A stretch of DNA of 64,000 nt, from NCBI GenBank assembly GCA_947184155.2, contig CAMXCT020001131.1:47501-111500 (forward strand). Reading direction: 5' to 3'. A model generated the notes under the pieces. That model saw only the letters and a list, made by a program, of their open reading frames with translations, was not told where the DNA came from and did no database searches. The position numbers and the translations under genes were made by a program. Source of the stretch: Cladocopium goreaui (taxonomy: Eukaryota; Sar; Dinophyceae; Suessiales; Symbiodiniaceae). Below, piece by piece: positions 18,364 through 27,377 of this stretch (within the stretch, counting starts at the first letter, position 1; the number at the start of each line of letters is the position of its first letter).

Positions 18364-20250
18364 GACTGGAGCGCAACCCTCACCCCCAGTAGACTCCATG
18401 AGTTGTAAAATCCAGTGCAGCAAGAACACACCTACAATAAGGTGAAAAATTCGCAATCTGCAAAAAGGAATACACTTGAGTCTACCCCTGGACTTGGGAC
18501 CAGGTTGACCACCTCTAGTTTTGAGTGATCTCGAAGGCTGGACACTCAAGCTCGGTTTCTGGCGCTGAAAAGGTCTCGGGCAAAATGACACTTTGATCCA
18601 GACAGAAATGTGTGCTACTAATCTGGGCAATAGTCGCAGGCTTGCAACCAATGTTTTCCAAAGCCTCAAATAAATCAAGAGGAAGGTGCAAACGCTAAGA
18701 AATATGGCCCAGGGAAGAGGTGACTCTCTGATGTCAGGGTCGTGCAGCTTGAAAATGTTGAAATTAAATGTCACGTCACCAACGGTTTCAGTCCAAAGAG
18801 TCACAGTTCCACTCCAAGTCCAGGTCAGAGCACAGTGCAACCACTGTGATCTCAGCAAAAGAATTCTGCCGCCAGAGAGGAGAAAGAATTGGGGCTCTGT
18901 CCAAAACTTCAATCCAATGTATTGTCGTCGCAGCCAAAATATGTGCAAACAATGGCACCACTCACCAAGGCCAGAATTCAGCAAAAGGGAGCCTACCCCA
19001 CAGTGCGGTGAAAGTGGTTGCCAGGAAATGGATTGTTGGTCAAAATCAATAAATCTTTTAATCCAAGACCGCAAAAAGGTCCAGCAGTTCTGCCAAATGG
19101 ATTCAAAGCCAAAATTAACTGTTATCGTCGCTGTCAGTCCCACACGCAAATCAGTGAGCCAGAAGGAGATGCCACCGTCGCAATGAAGAAACTGTGTACA
19201 GAGAGCAAAAATCCGATTTCTGTTGATGAAATTAATGCACAAGGGTACAATGCAATGTCGCTGAATGAAATCAAGGCCAGTGAGAAAATCGTGGGAGCCT
19301 ACCCCAATCTCAACGCGCCCTCCGTTCACCGTGAGCGCACCAATGTATTGCTGATAAGTGTCAGACCTGATAAATCTCTCTGTCCAGCTTTTTGTCACCC
19401 AGCAAATAATGGTCAGTGTGATATGAAATGGTGTGGGTGTTACTTGCAAAAAGTCCACCACTAGGCCAGTGAGAAAATCTTGGGAGCCTACCCCAGTGAA
19501 AATCTCCGCACAATGTACAGTAGAAATGCAAGAACCCCTCAAATATGGGTCAGAGCAAGAAATGTTCTGCTGCAATCGTCCCCCCACGTCTCCTGGACCA
19601 GTGAAAAGCGCACGGAAGCCCACTCCGCAGTTTTGGAGTACGTGGGAGGTCACCGTCGAAAAATTATGAAGTTCCGAGTCAAAAAATTGGGGTATCAACC
19701 CAGCTACCCCAGTCCAATCGGCAAACTGTTCCAAGTTGTGAGCGTTGGTCACGAGTTGTGATGTATGCCAATTGAACAACGTTGAATCGCGTTGCTTGTG
19801 TCCAAAATGATTGGTGAGAGGACCCTGGCCAAGGCCAGTAAAATCAGTCCAGGAGCCTACCCCGCAGTGTTGGTCCAGGGCCCTCTCAGCAGTCCAATAA
19901 TGATGCAAAATAAGCAAGCCAACCAAAAACAAAGTACACAAGCTGGTGGGGAAGTACTTTCTGAAAGGCAGAGTCGTGGTTCCAATTGTAAATGCAGCAC
20001 AGCAATTGCAAGGTGCGGCACCAAGCCAAAATGAATGTCACAAATCAATCAATAAGAAAATCGGAGAGGCCCTCACAATCAAATGAAATCAAGAAGATGC
20101 GGCGCAAGCAAGGATCCCAGTCCAAATGAAATGACACAGCAGCTGCACGACACAGAATGACCAAATGGCACGTCTCTACCTAGATTCGCCCGATCTCTAC
20201 TCCCGCTTCAGGTTGCTTGAGTGCCACCAGGCAGGTGGCAAAGGGGCTTG
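18364..20250 (-). promoter_or_regulatory. LINE B1 5' UTR with iterated motif
   Basis: About 1.9 kb upstream of the ATG. On the plus strand it holds GGCCAGTGA-N-GGGAGCCTACCCC units near 18969, 19277, 19464, 19596 and 19828. The motif falls in differing reading frames, so it is a nucleic-acid motif, possibly promoter monomers as in rodent L1. This role is inferred. Confidence 0.55.
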
Positions 20251-20435
20251 TGTGTGTGTGTGTTTTTCCCACACTCCTTTTTTGCAACAGCTTCAAGGTT
20301 CGTGCCAGCCAGCGATATCAGTTGATATCGGTTCCTCAGGGAATCCATCTGGCATCCAAGCAGCTAGGCCTCTCAGAAGAAATGGTGCCATTGTGGCAGG
20401 AAAAAAATTCAAAACAAGAGATGGTCTCTTCCGCT

Positions 20436-21350
20436 TCATGTCTCCACTGTGGCTGCATTGGCATCTGTGATGTCTCGCAAGGGCATTCGCAGAACATATT
20501 GGAGGAGATTTTTGCAGTCACCTCGAATCAGCCAAAACAGGTTGGCGCTGCGCGTCATCCATTGGGGTGCATGCCATGCTGTCGATGGAGGCACCCAATC
20601 ATCTGTAAGAAGCCATTCAGCAGGGGTCGTGGTGTTGACCAGGGATGGCTTGATACGCATGGCTGCTCTGTAGTGACCTGATTGATCAGCTCCAAGATGT
20701 GTCATAATGGCAACGATGTCATATTCGGTGTGCTCAAAGGAAAGCCCTTGTCCAGTGAAAACAGGCACCAAGCATGAATTGGTCAGGTTGATTTTGCATT
20801 CACTCTTGTAAATCTGGCCTTTCCCATCGGAGGTGCATCGATCAAGCTGGACGCAGAGGCATGGTGAAGCCTCAACCAGGGCTGAGCGCATTCCATCTGC
20901 CTGGCACCAGCGTGCAAACAGTTGGGAAAGGTCGCATTGGGATGCATGTGCAAGGGTTTGGTCAAACTTCAAACAAATAGGCATGGAATGTTGGCCGCAG
21001 TCAAAAACGGTGGTTCTGCCATTTTCGTCCAGGCGCTGTTCCCATCCCATTCGGAATGCTGTGCCCTGCATCATGTCTAGCCAAACATGAACAAACTCAG
21101 CCGCATCTTGCTGTGCAAGTCTGGTTGAGTCCAAAGTTGGATCAATGGCCCCCCAGCAACGCAGAATGTCTTGAAACCAGGATTCATCTTCCAAATTGGC
21201 AGCAGCATCTGTATGTGTCAAAATGAAATCTGTCAATTTCTGGCGTTGCAAGCCCCATACAGTCAGGTCGCATGGCTCAGTGGACAAGGTGGTCCATAGA
21301 AAACAATAGGTGGCAGCATTGGCAAAACAAAAGTTCCCTGGATTTTGCAT
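20436..21350 (-). CDS. LINE C USP-like domain (after in-frame stop)
   Basis: A 304-codon ORF whose frame is the same as the main ORF, separated from it by one TAA at 21369-21371. The Cys box is MQNPGNFCFANA with the nucleophile codon at 21327-21329. It also has LAQQDAAEFVHVWLDMM, a DQSGHYRAAM His box and WLLTDDW. The residue order C...QDA-EF...H...D matches USPs. An ATG at 21350 lies just before the Cys box and could serve as a start, though a readthrough or a recent mutation is as likely. Confidence 0.7.
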   Translation of the reverse strand: MQNPGNFCFANAATYCFLWTTLSTEPCDLTVWGLQRQKLTDFILTHTDAAANLEDESWFQDILRCWGAIDPTLDSTRLAQQDAAEFVHVWLDMMQGTAFRMGWEQRLDENGRTTVFDCGQHSMPICLKFDQTLAHASQCDLSQLFARWCQADGMRSALVEASPCLCVQLDRCTSDGKGQIYKSECKINLTNSCLVPVFTGQGLSFEHTEYDIVAIMTHLGADQSGHYRAAMRIKPSLVNTTTPAEWLLTDDWVPPSTAWHAPQWMTRSANLFWLIRGDCKNLLQYVLRMPLRDITDANAATVET

Positions 21351-21368
21351 GGTGAGATTTGCTAGAGT

Positions 21369-24300
21369 TTAAAGCATCTCACGTGGATCTGATTGCCAAC
21401 CTATCTGATCTACTGGCATGGGTGCTGTCACTCCTGCTTGGTCATCACGGTCTTGGTTTTCCCCTTCCCCCGGCCTTTGGGCGTTCTGGTCAGGCCCATG
21501 GCTTGTTGTAAGCTCTGCGCCAGGGGGCTTTGTTTCTGCCCATGCGGTTTCAGCGAGGTGGCCATCAACAGCCAGATGGCTGAGTGGGACAGAACCTGCA
21601 TGTTCTGCCACGGAGCATCGGCTCTCAGGCTCAGGGTGAGCTTCCATGGGGCAACTTCCTGATTGCTGGTTGGCAAGGCATGAAAGGCGGTCACCAGGTT
21701 CACATCCGTCAAGGCCTCCAGCATGTCCTGACACAGTTGATGGAGTCTGGTGAGGCTCAAGGGTGGTCTTTGGCTGACCTTCAGTTGCTTCTGACTCATA
21801 TCCCATTCGAGGTAAGGACATGTCTTGTCCGGGAGGAGAATCAGATTGCTGATGGCTGCTTGTTGCACTTCCGATCCATCCTTGGTCTCCCCCAGCTTGG
21901 TGAGGCGCGTCAGGAGGGTGTTGAAGACCACTTGCATCAGGTGCTGTCTCAGAGGCATGGTCATTTGGGACTTGGATTGGCGATTGTTCACCCAGTCGTC
22001 TGCGGCCTTCACCAGGTGACTCAGACTGCTGTTTGGCCCCTTGTGCCCGAAGAAGAAGATGAATGTGTCTTCCCTTTTCAGCTGCTGGAGTTCTCGATCC
22101 AGGCGAAGGGTCAGTTTGGCCATCAGTGAGAGAGCATGTGCCACGTCGATCTTCTCCTTCAGCTGCTTGGTTTGTGGATGGCCCTTGGCCTTTGTCGGTT
22201 CTTCTTTTCTTTGTCGTTTGGGACCCGCTGCATTGGGTTCCAGCTGTAGAGAGTCGTCCAGCAGAGCTCCAATGGCCTGGAAGGCCGTCCAAACCTGTTG
22301 GTTGGTTTCTTCGGGCTCGGGCATATTCATGTCGGCCATGTGCAGCTTTGCTGAGAATCACAGCAGTCTGGAGGACACAAGGGCACTGAGCACGGAAATG
22401 CACTTGAGCAGCAGAGGTCAAGGCATCATCAGTCATGTCATCATCTGCGGCAGCAATGGTATAAACCTGCTTGCATGCAAAACATCTGGGTGGGTCATGG
22501 TTGGCAGCAGCAAATTTCGGAACAAGCTGTTGCTTGAGAAACTTGACAATTGGCAGGCCACATTGATGCGCCTCATACATGTGAAGGACCAGGTCAGCCG
22601 GATGCATGTGGGCGCCACATAGGGTGCAAGTGTCCCTCAGCAAATCCAGGTGCGTGGCATGAGTCCAGAAATCAGTCAATGTGCCAGCCGTCAGGGTGCG
22701 TTCCAACAAAAATCTGGATTCTCTGGGCAGATTCTCAGAAAAAAGTTGAACTAATTCCTCATCAGTCGGTTGATGTGGAAACAGGACAGCTCCTTGCAGG
22801 CGCATATATTGCATTGACAGCTGACGCAGGGGCAAGCATATGTGTCCAGCCCTGGGGGCTGTAATGCTTGGGTTGCATGTGCAACCTGCCTCACTGTAAA
22901 TGAGGGATGTCATGATCCCCGTCAGAACTTGAGCCTCTGACCAGAGACTGGAATGCGCAGATTGGAGGTGGCCTGAGAGGTCGGCAGGGTGCGTGTAGCG
23001 GCTGCTACAGTTTTGGCACCGCAGGGTCAGCTGGAGTCTGACATGTGCGTCACGCAAAACGTCTGCTATCTTTCCATGACACATGGCATCAACCCATTGT
23101 GGCTGAATGTCAATCACTTCTGTTGGCAGTGCCGGGTTGAACTTGGGACACCGGCCTTGGTTCACATGAGACCGCAGGGACTCCATGTTGTCGTACATCG
23201 CCAAGCAATGGGCGCATACTGGCTCCCCCTCCAAGGAGTCTCTGGCAGGGTTGTAGCTCTGGCTTTTCAGGCGGTGTTCTTGAATCAGGTGTTCATGCAG
23301 CAACTCACTGGTGGTGAAGCTGTCGAAGCAAATTTCACAGCGTAAAATTGCAGGCACATGTGTGGTTCCAGCGCTGATGCCTCCCCCGTATATGAGTAGC
23401 ATTGCAAGTTGGCACCATACTGGGCATTGGTGCGCAGCTTTGAACAGCGCCCCGCAATACGGGCATGGCGGGTCCTCTCCATGCAAATTCATGAGCTGAT
23501 GTCCCTTCTCTTGAACGTGATTCCAAAACTCTGGGTGATGCAACTTGAGGTGTCTGTGCAGTTCTTGTGTGCGGCCTAAAAAGTGATCGCATAAACAGCA
23601 TCGCTGTGCTAGGTAACTGCAGGCAGCAGTCTCCTTCTTCATGTGGTGCCAATTTCTGGAGCCAACGATGGTCAAAACTCGGTGTCCCCACTCCTGGCTC
23701 AGCATGTTGCTAAGGTCAGCATCTGTCAAGATGGCTGTGCCACGTACAGCGGGATCCATCTTTGGGGCAAACATCGTGCTGGTCAGAAGCCTGTCGGTGG
23801 CAAAGGCTTGTGTGTTGGGTTTCCAGCACACGTCTGGGCCAGCTTGCAGTACCTGGCAGCCACGTTGGATGTGGCTGGTAAAGGATCTCCAAGTGGTGAA
23901 TTTCCGATGGCAGTGTTTGCATTGTGGCAATCCGTCATGCATGTACTGTGCAGGGTCAACTGGATTGATGCGATGCATGGGTTGTGCATGTTGGGTGGTG
24001 CAATGCCTACGAAAACATGCAACGTCTTGTGTGCAAAAACCACAAATCTGACATGTCATGGAGTCTGCAAGGTTGGGCACGTCAGTCACAGCAGTGGCAA
24101 TGATGGCGTCAGGTCCTGAATGCAGGTGGGTCTGCAGAAGGCTCATGCTATCAGGTAAAACACTCCAATCAAGCGTGTGCAAGATGTCATCAGCGGTGGC
24201 TGCATCCAATCTGGTTTGAATGGACCTCTGCAAAGTTTCAGCAGATGACCATAGCCAGGCGGCAGGTAGGGCAACACGATTGTTGGTCAGTGCTGTCTGA

Positions 24301-27300
24301 TGTGTCTGGCCTGTAATATATGAGTGGTTACAGAGAACTTGGCGTAAAAAACTGTACATATGTTTTTGGATCAGGGTGATGCCCATTGTTGTGAGGCCAG
24401 TGGCAAAAATTCCATATGTCAGTATGGGGTATACGCAAGTGGTGAAAAGTTGAAGTCTCTGCCATTGTTTCAACCCTCGGCTACCCGTCAACCAGCGCTT
24501 CAGGCGGCCAAATGCAATTTTGCTGAGTTGGAGTCTGTGTTTGACAGTTGCATCTTCAAAATTGGTGTAAGAAATCACAGTGCCCAGATATTTGGCAGTC
24601 TTGTTCAGCGGCATCCAAATGGGTTGATCAGTCGTGCCAAAACGGAGCCATTCTTGCCCATCCTTCCACGCCGTGATTGATGCACGCACCTGTCTGTACG
24701 AGGTACCTCCAATTGCTAGCATGGCTGTACATTTGTTGGGATTGATTATCAGGTCAAATTGGCGCAGCAGCATCAATGTCTTGTTGATGTTGTCAAGCAA
24801 GGAGGTGAGCTCAGTGGTGGACTGGAAAACATCACCCATTTGGCAGTCGTCTGCATAGACATTGATGCACTGGGCGGCCCATTGTGGGCTGGTAATACGG
24901 CTGAGTTCCACCAGAAATAACCACATGTAACTATTCCATAAAAATGGGGCAGCACGACACCCCTGGCGGACGCCGCGTCCCACTTGAATTGGGATTTCCG
25001 TTCCATGGCATTTCAAGTGATAATTGGTCTGCTGGTGCCAGAGGGATAAAAGTTGAAGGACATGGGGGCTTATGCCTAGCTTATGGAGTTGACCAAATAG
25101 GCGTTCACGGCTAATTAGGTCAAAAGCTCTTTCAATGTCTAAAAACAACTGTAATCCCCCGGCAACTTTGGGTCTGAGCTGTCCACGCTGTCTGGCATGT
25201 GGGGTGGATCTCAAGGTCTGCATCAGGGTGCGTGTAGCACGGCAATGACTGGCAACTCTCATGAGTGCTTCCTGTGTTCCACGGCCAGGCAGGTAAGCCC
25301 ATAGAGGCAGGATTATCATTTTTGGTAATGCATCTCGTAGGGCTGCCCTGGTCAGCAGCCCTACCAGGCATTTACTGATGGGTTCTTGCAGCGCCAGGGG
25401 CCGCAATGCACTTGGTGATACAGGAGGTTTATGAGGTTTGGGGATAAGTATCATCCAGCTATCTCTGAACCATCCTGGTAGATAGGGGGTTGGTCTCTGC
25501 CACCATGTTGCAAGTTGGGCATGGATTGCATGGGCAATATATGGGGCCAGGGATTTCCATATCATGCCTGGTGCGCATGGCCGTGCCACAGCCTTGCAAG
25601 CAGGTATTCTGCTGAGCTCACGTTCCAGTTCTTCAGCAGTGAAGGGCATGCCTGAAAACGGCGGTGCAGGTGTCGGGAATGTTGGGGGTCCTGACCAGGT
25701 GTCCATTACAAACTGACGCAGCATGGCCGTTTCTTCAACAGGTGTGGCAATGTGCCCCTGGGTGGTGCGCAACTGCATGCGGCGTCTGGGTTGTTTGGGT
25801 GAATATTTGTGTATCAACTTGAACAGAGCATGGCTGTCGTGTCTCATGGCTGCATGTTGGGCCTCAGCAACAACCTCTTGAAATTTGAGTTGGCGTACCT
25901 CACGTGCATGCTTTTTGGATTGGCGATTCAGACATCTGAACCTGGTCAAATGAAACCATGCCTGCAATATTGTTTTGGGATCAGTCTGATCAAGTTGCAA
26001 TAAAATCTGGCGATGCGTCCATTTGTTCATGACCAATGTAGTGGTGGTGGTATCCATGGTGTGACGTGTAGGTTCATGTGGAAAAAAATGTTGAAAACAT
26101 CTGATGGTTCTGGCATGCATGTTTGGAAAAAAGTTGTCATCTGAGGTCTGCACTGGGTCCAATGTAGCAAGGTCATTGGCGGCAGTGGCAACAAAGCGTT
26201 GCCAAACATCCGAGTTCTGTCTGAATGCATGGTATCCAGTGCGCAACTGTTGTGATGTGATGCTATCCCCAAGGTCCCTGACATGATACCAGGTTTTGCG
26301 TAGTTGTGCAATCATGGGAACATGTCCATCATGCTGGTTGCAAAATGGGGCATCCCAGGCATAACATGTGCGCTTGGCAACTCCATCAGCAACTGTCTTC
26401 CGTGTGATGATGAAGTCGATGCGTGAGTGATGATTGGCATGCACATATGTTGGTCCAAGGCCTGGATCCCACGAGTTCAGGGCAGTGAGCCCGTGCATTC
26501 TGAGCAGGGACGTGAAATGTCCCGCATCTTGGTGCATAGCCCCAGCAGTCATGTGGCCACGCCAGCGGTACTGGTCTGGGCCGCTGTGTGTCGGCGAGGG
26601 CACCAGGTTGCAGTTGAAGTCTCCAGTAAGTGCCAACACATTCCGGTGTGCCAGACTGTGCAGCAGGCTGTCCAGTTGGTTCCACCAGTGTGTTCTTTCC
26701 TGCATTCTGCTGGCATGAGATGCTCGGGTGTGTTGGTAACACCCAACCAAATCAAGATTGCGGTTATGCATTTGCACTTGGACGTGTACAAGTCGTCCTG
26801 GAAGAAGCACGCGCCATCGGATGTGCTCTGCTTTGCAGAGTCGTTTGGAAAGAATACATAATATGCCCATGCCACGATGTGAGGGATCTCCTGTGTGGAT
26901 GTAGTGAAATAAACTGTCAGCCCATTCACTTTCATACGTCCATCGAGTCTCAACAATCATGGCAGCATCTATATGGTTTTCAAACATCCAAACTTTGATG
27001 GCATCCAATCTATGCAAGCTTAATCCTCCGGCATTCCACTGGAGCAATCGGAAACGCTTGGCTTCCTGGTGCTGTTGATTGCATCGAAGGAGATTATTCT
27101 GCCGCACTGTTGGGTTTATCTCTGGAAACGTCATTGCAGTGGTCTGCAAGGCTTTGGGGAAGTCACTTGGGGTGAGGCAGCGGCCTCGGTACCATGCTAC
27201 TCCATGCTGCAGAGCTCTATTGTAGGCTCTTTTGATGCTGCGTTTCACAATGGGCCTAGGTGCTGGATGCCAGGTCGTTGCATGAAAGCGTGTTCCTGGC

Positions 27301-27377
27301 CGCGGGTCATGTGGCTTCGTGCCAGTTTCAAGGAGCAATTCTGGCGTCCATGCTGGCGGCACTTCTGCATCCCCCAT
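21369..27377 (-). CDS. LINE C main ORF: endonuclease - RT - zinc fingers - linker
   Basis: A 2002-codon ORF from ATG 27377 (MGDAEVPP). It contains basic KRSIKRAYNRALQHG..WYRGR; an AP endonuclease with LQWNAGG, VETRW, CYQHTR, GDFNCNL, HSRIDFIITR and DGHVPM; and an RT with FLDIERAFDLI, RQGCRAAPFLW and YADD at residue about 841. About nine finger-like units follow, such as CQICGFCTQDVACFRRH and CEICFDSFTTSELLHEH. A Gly/Ser/Pro/Gln linker then overlaps the +1 ORF. It ends at TAA where B has CAA. B's USP cysteine is residue 2019 and C's would be 2017, so spacing is conserved. Confidence 0.85.
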   Translation of the reverse strand: MGDAEVPPAWTPELLLETGTKPHDPRPGTRFHATTWHPAPRPIVKRSIKRAYNRALQHGVAWYRGRCLTPSDFPKALQTTAMTFPEINPTVRQNNLLRCNQQHQEAKRFRLLQWNAGGLSLHRLDAIKVWMFENHIDAAMIVETRWTYESEWADSLFHYIHTGDPSHRGMGILCILSKRLCKAEHIRWRVLLPGRLVHVQVQMHNRNLDLVGCYQHTRASHASRMQERTHWWNQLDSLLHSLAHRNVLALTGDFNCNLVPSPTHSGPDQYRWRGHMTAGAMHQDAGHFTSLLRMHGLTALNSWDPGLGPTYVHANHHSRIDFIITRKTVADGVAKRTCYAWDAPFCNQHDGHVPMIAQLRKTWYHVRDLGDSITSQQLRTGYHAFRQNSDVWQRFVATAANDLATLDPVQTSDDNFFPNMHARTIRCFQHFFPHEPTRHTMDTTTTTLVMNKWTHRQILLQLDQTDPKTILQAWFHLTRFRCLNRQSKKHAREVRQLKFQEVVAEAQHAAMRHDSHALFKLIHKYSPKQPRRRMQLRTTQGHIATPVEETAMLRQFVMDTWSGPPTFPTPAPPFSGMPFTAEELERELSRIPACKAVARPCAPGMIWKSLAPYIAHAIHAQLATWWQRPTPYLPGWFRDSWMILIPKPHKPPVSPSALRPLALQEPISKCLVGLLTRAALRDALPKMIILPLWAYLPGRGTQEALMRVASHCRATRTLMQTLRSTPHARQRGQLRPKVAGGLQLFLDIERAFDLISRERLFGQLHKLGISPHVLQLLSLWHQQTNYHLKCHGTEIPIQVGRGVRQGCRAAPFLWNSYMWLFLVELSRITSPQWAAQCINVYADDCQMGDVFQSTTELTSLLDNINKTLMLLRQFDLIINPNKCTAMLAIGGTSYRQVRASITAWKDGQEWLRFGTTDQPIWMPLNKTAKYLGTVISYTNFEDATVKHRLQLSKIAFGRLKRWLTGSRGLKQWQRLQLFTTCVYPILTYGIFATGLTTMGITLIQKHMYSFLRQVLCNHSYITGQTHQTALTNNRVALPAAWLWSSAETLQRSIQTRLDAATADDILHTLDWSVLPDSMSLLQTHLHSGPDAIIATAVTDVPNLADSMTCQICGFCTQDVACFRRHCTTQHAQPMHRINPVDPAQYMHDGLPQCKHCHRKFTTWRSFTSHIQRGCQVLQAGPDVCWKPNTQAFATDRLLTSTMFAPKMDPAVRGTAILTDADLSNMLSQEWGHRVLTIVGSRNWHHMKKETAACSYLAQRCCLCDHFLGRTQELHRHLKLHHPEFWNHVQEKGHQLMNLHGEDPPCPYCGALFKAAHQCPVWCQLAMLLIYGGGISAGTTHVPAILRCEICFDSFTTSELLHEHLIQEHRLKSQSYNPARDSLEGEPVCAHCLAMYDNMESLRSHVNQGRCPKFNPALPTEVIDIQPQWVDAMCHGKIADVLRDAHVRLQLTLRCQNCSSRYTHPADLSGHLQSAHSSLWSEAQVLTGIMTSLIYSEAGCTCNPSITAPRAGHICLPLRQLSMQYMRLQGAVLFPHQPTDEELVQLFSENLPRESRFLLERTLTAGTLTDFWTHATHLDLLRDTCTLCGAHMHPADLVLHMYEAHQCGLPIVKFLKQQLVPKFAAANHDPPRCFACKQVYTIAAADDDMTDDALTSAAQVHFRAQCPCVLQTAVILSKAAHGRHEYARARRNQPTGLDGLPGHWSSAGRLSTAGTQCSGSQTTKKRRTDKGQGPSTNQAAEGEDRRGTCSLTDGQTDPSPGSRTPAAEKGRHIHLLLRAQGAKQQSESPGEGRRRLGEQSPIQVPNDHASETAPDASGLQHPPDAPHQAGGDQGWIGSATSSHQQSDSPPGQDMSLPRMGYESEATEGQPKTTLEPHQTPSTVSGHAGGLDGCEPGDRLSCLANQQSGSCPMEAHPEPESRCSVAEHAGSVPLSHLAVDGHLAETAWAETKPPGAELTTSHGPDQNAQRPGEGENQDRDDQAGVTAPMPVDQIGWQSDPREML
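21428..22339 (-). CDS. LINE C overlapping ORF (303 aa, +1 frame)
   Basis: Begins MADMNMPEPEETNQQVW, at the same place and in the same relative frame as in A and B (main-frame CAT GGC). Shared with B: GPKRQRKEE, KLTLRLDRELQQLKRED, DTFIFFFGHKG, PLRQHLMQVVFNTLLTRLTK, KTCPYLEW, PWKLTLSLR and a basic tail KGRGKGKTKT. Conservation is much higher in this frame than in the overlapping main frame, which argues that it encodes a real protein. Confidence 0.75.
   Translation of the reverse strand: MADMNMPEPEETNQQVWTAFQAIGALLDDSLQLEPNAAGPKRQRKEEPTKAKGHPQTKQLKEKIDVAHALSLMAKLTLRLDRELQQLKREDTFIFFFGHKGPNSSLSHLVKAADDWVNNRQSKSQMTMPLRQHLMQVVFNTLLTRLTKLGETKDGSEVQQAAISNLILLPDKTCPYLEWDMSQKQLKVSQRPPLSLTRLHQLCQDMLEALTDVNLVTAFHALPTSNQEVAPWKLTLSLRADAPWQNMQVLSHSAIWLLMATSLKPHGQKQSPLAQSLQQAMGLTRTPKGRGKGKTKTVMTKQE

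Larger units (their letters stand above)
11139..20250 (-). mobile_element. LINE element B, copy 1 (frame-broken)
   Basis: Full-length copy running from CAAGCCCCTTTGCC at its 5' end (right) to ACAAAAAACACACAC-like sequence at its 3' end (left, 11153). It is nearly identical to B2 (29281-38460); I noted under ten base changes in a by-eye comparison. It is broken by a net 22-bp insertion around 16485-16550, part of which duplicates CCAGCACCCCGTGCCAGG. Its 3' end abuts LINE A's 5' end through (CA)n and its 5' end abuts C's 3' (CA)n tail. Confidence 0.85.

Noticed and set aside
18364-19941. In-frame open reading upstream of the LINE ATG (also 27378-28934 and 36482-37465)
   Set aside because: The repeats there shift frame between copies and A, B and C share no protein similarity in this part, so it is treated as 5' UTR.
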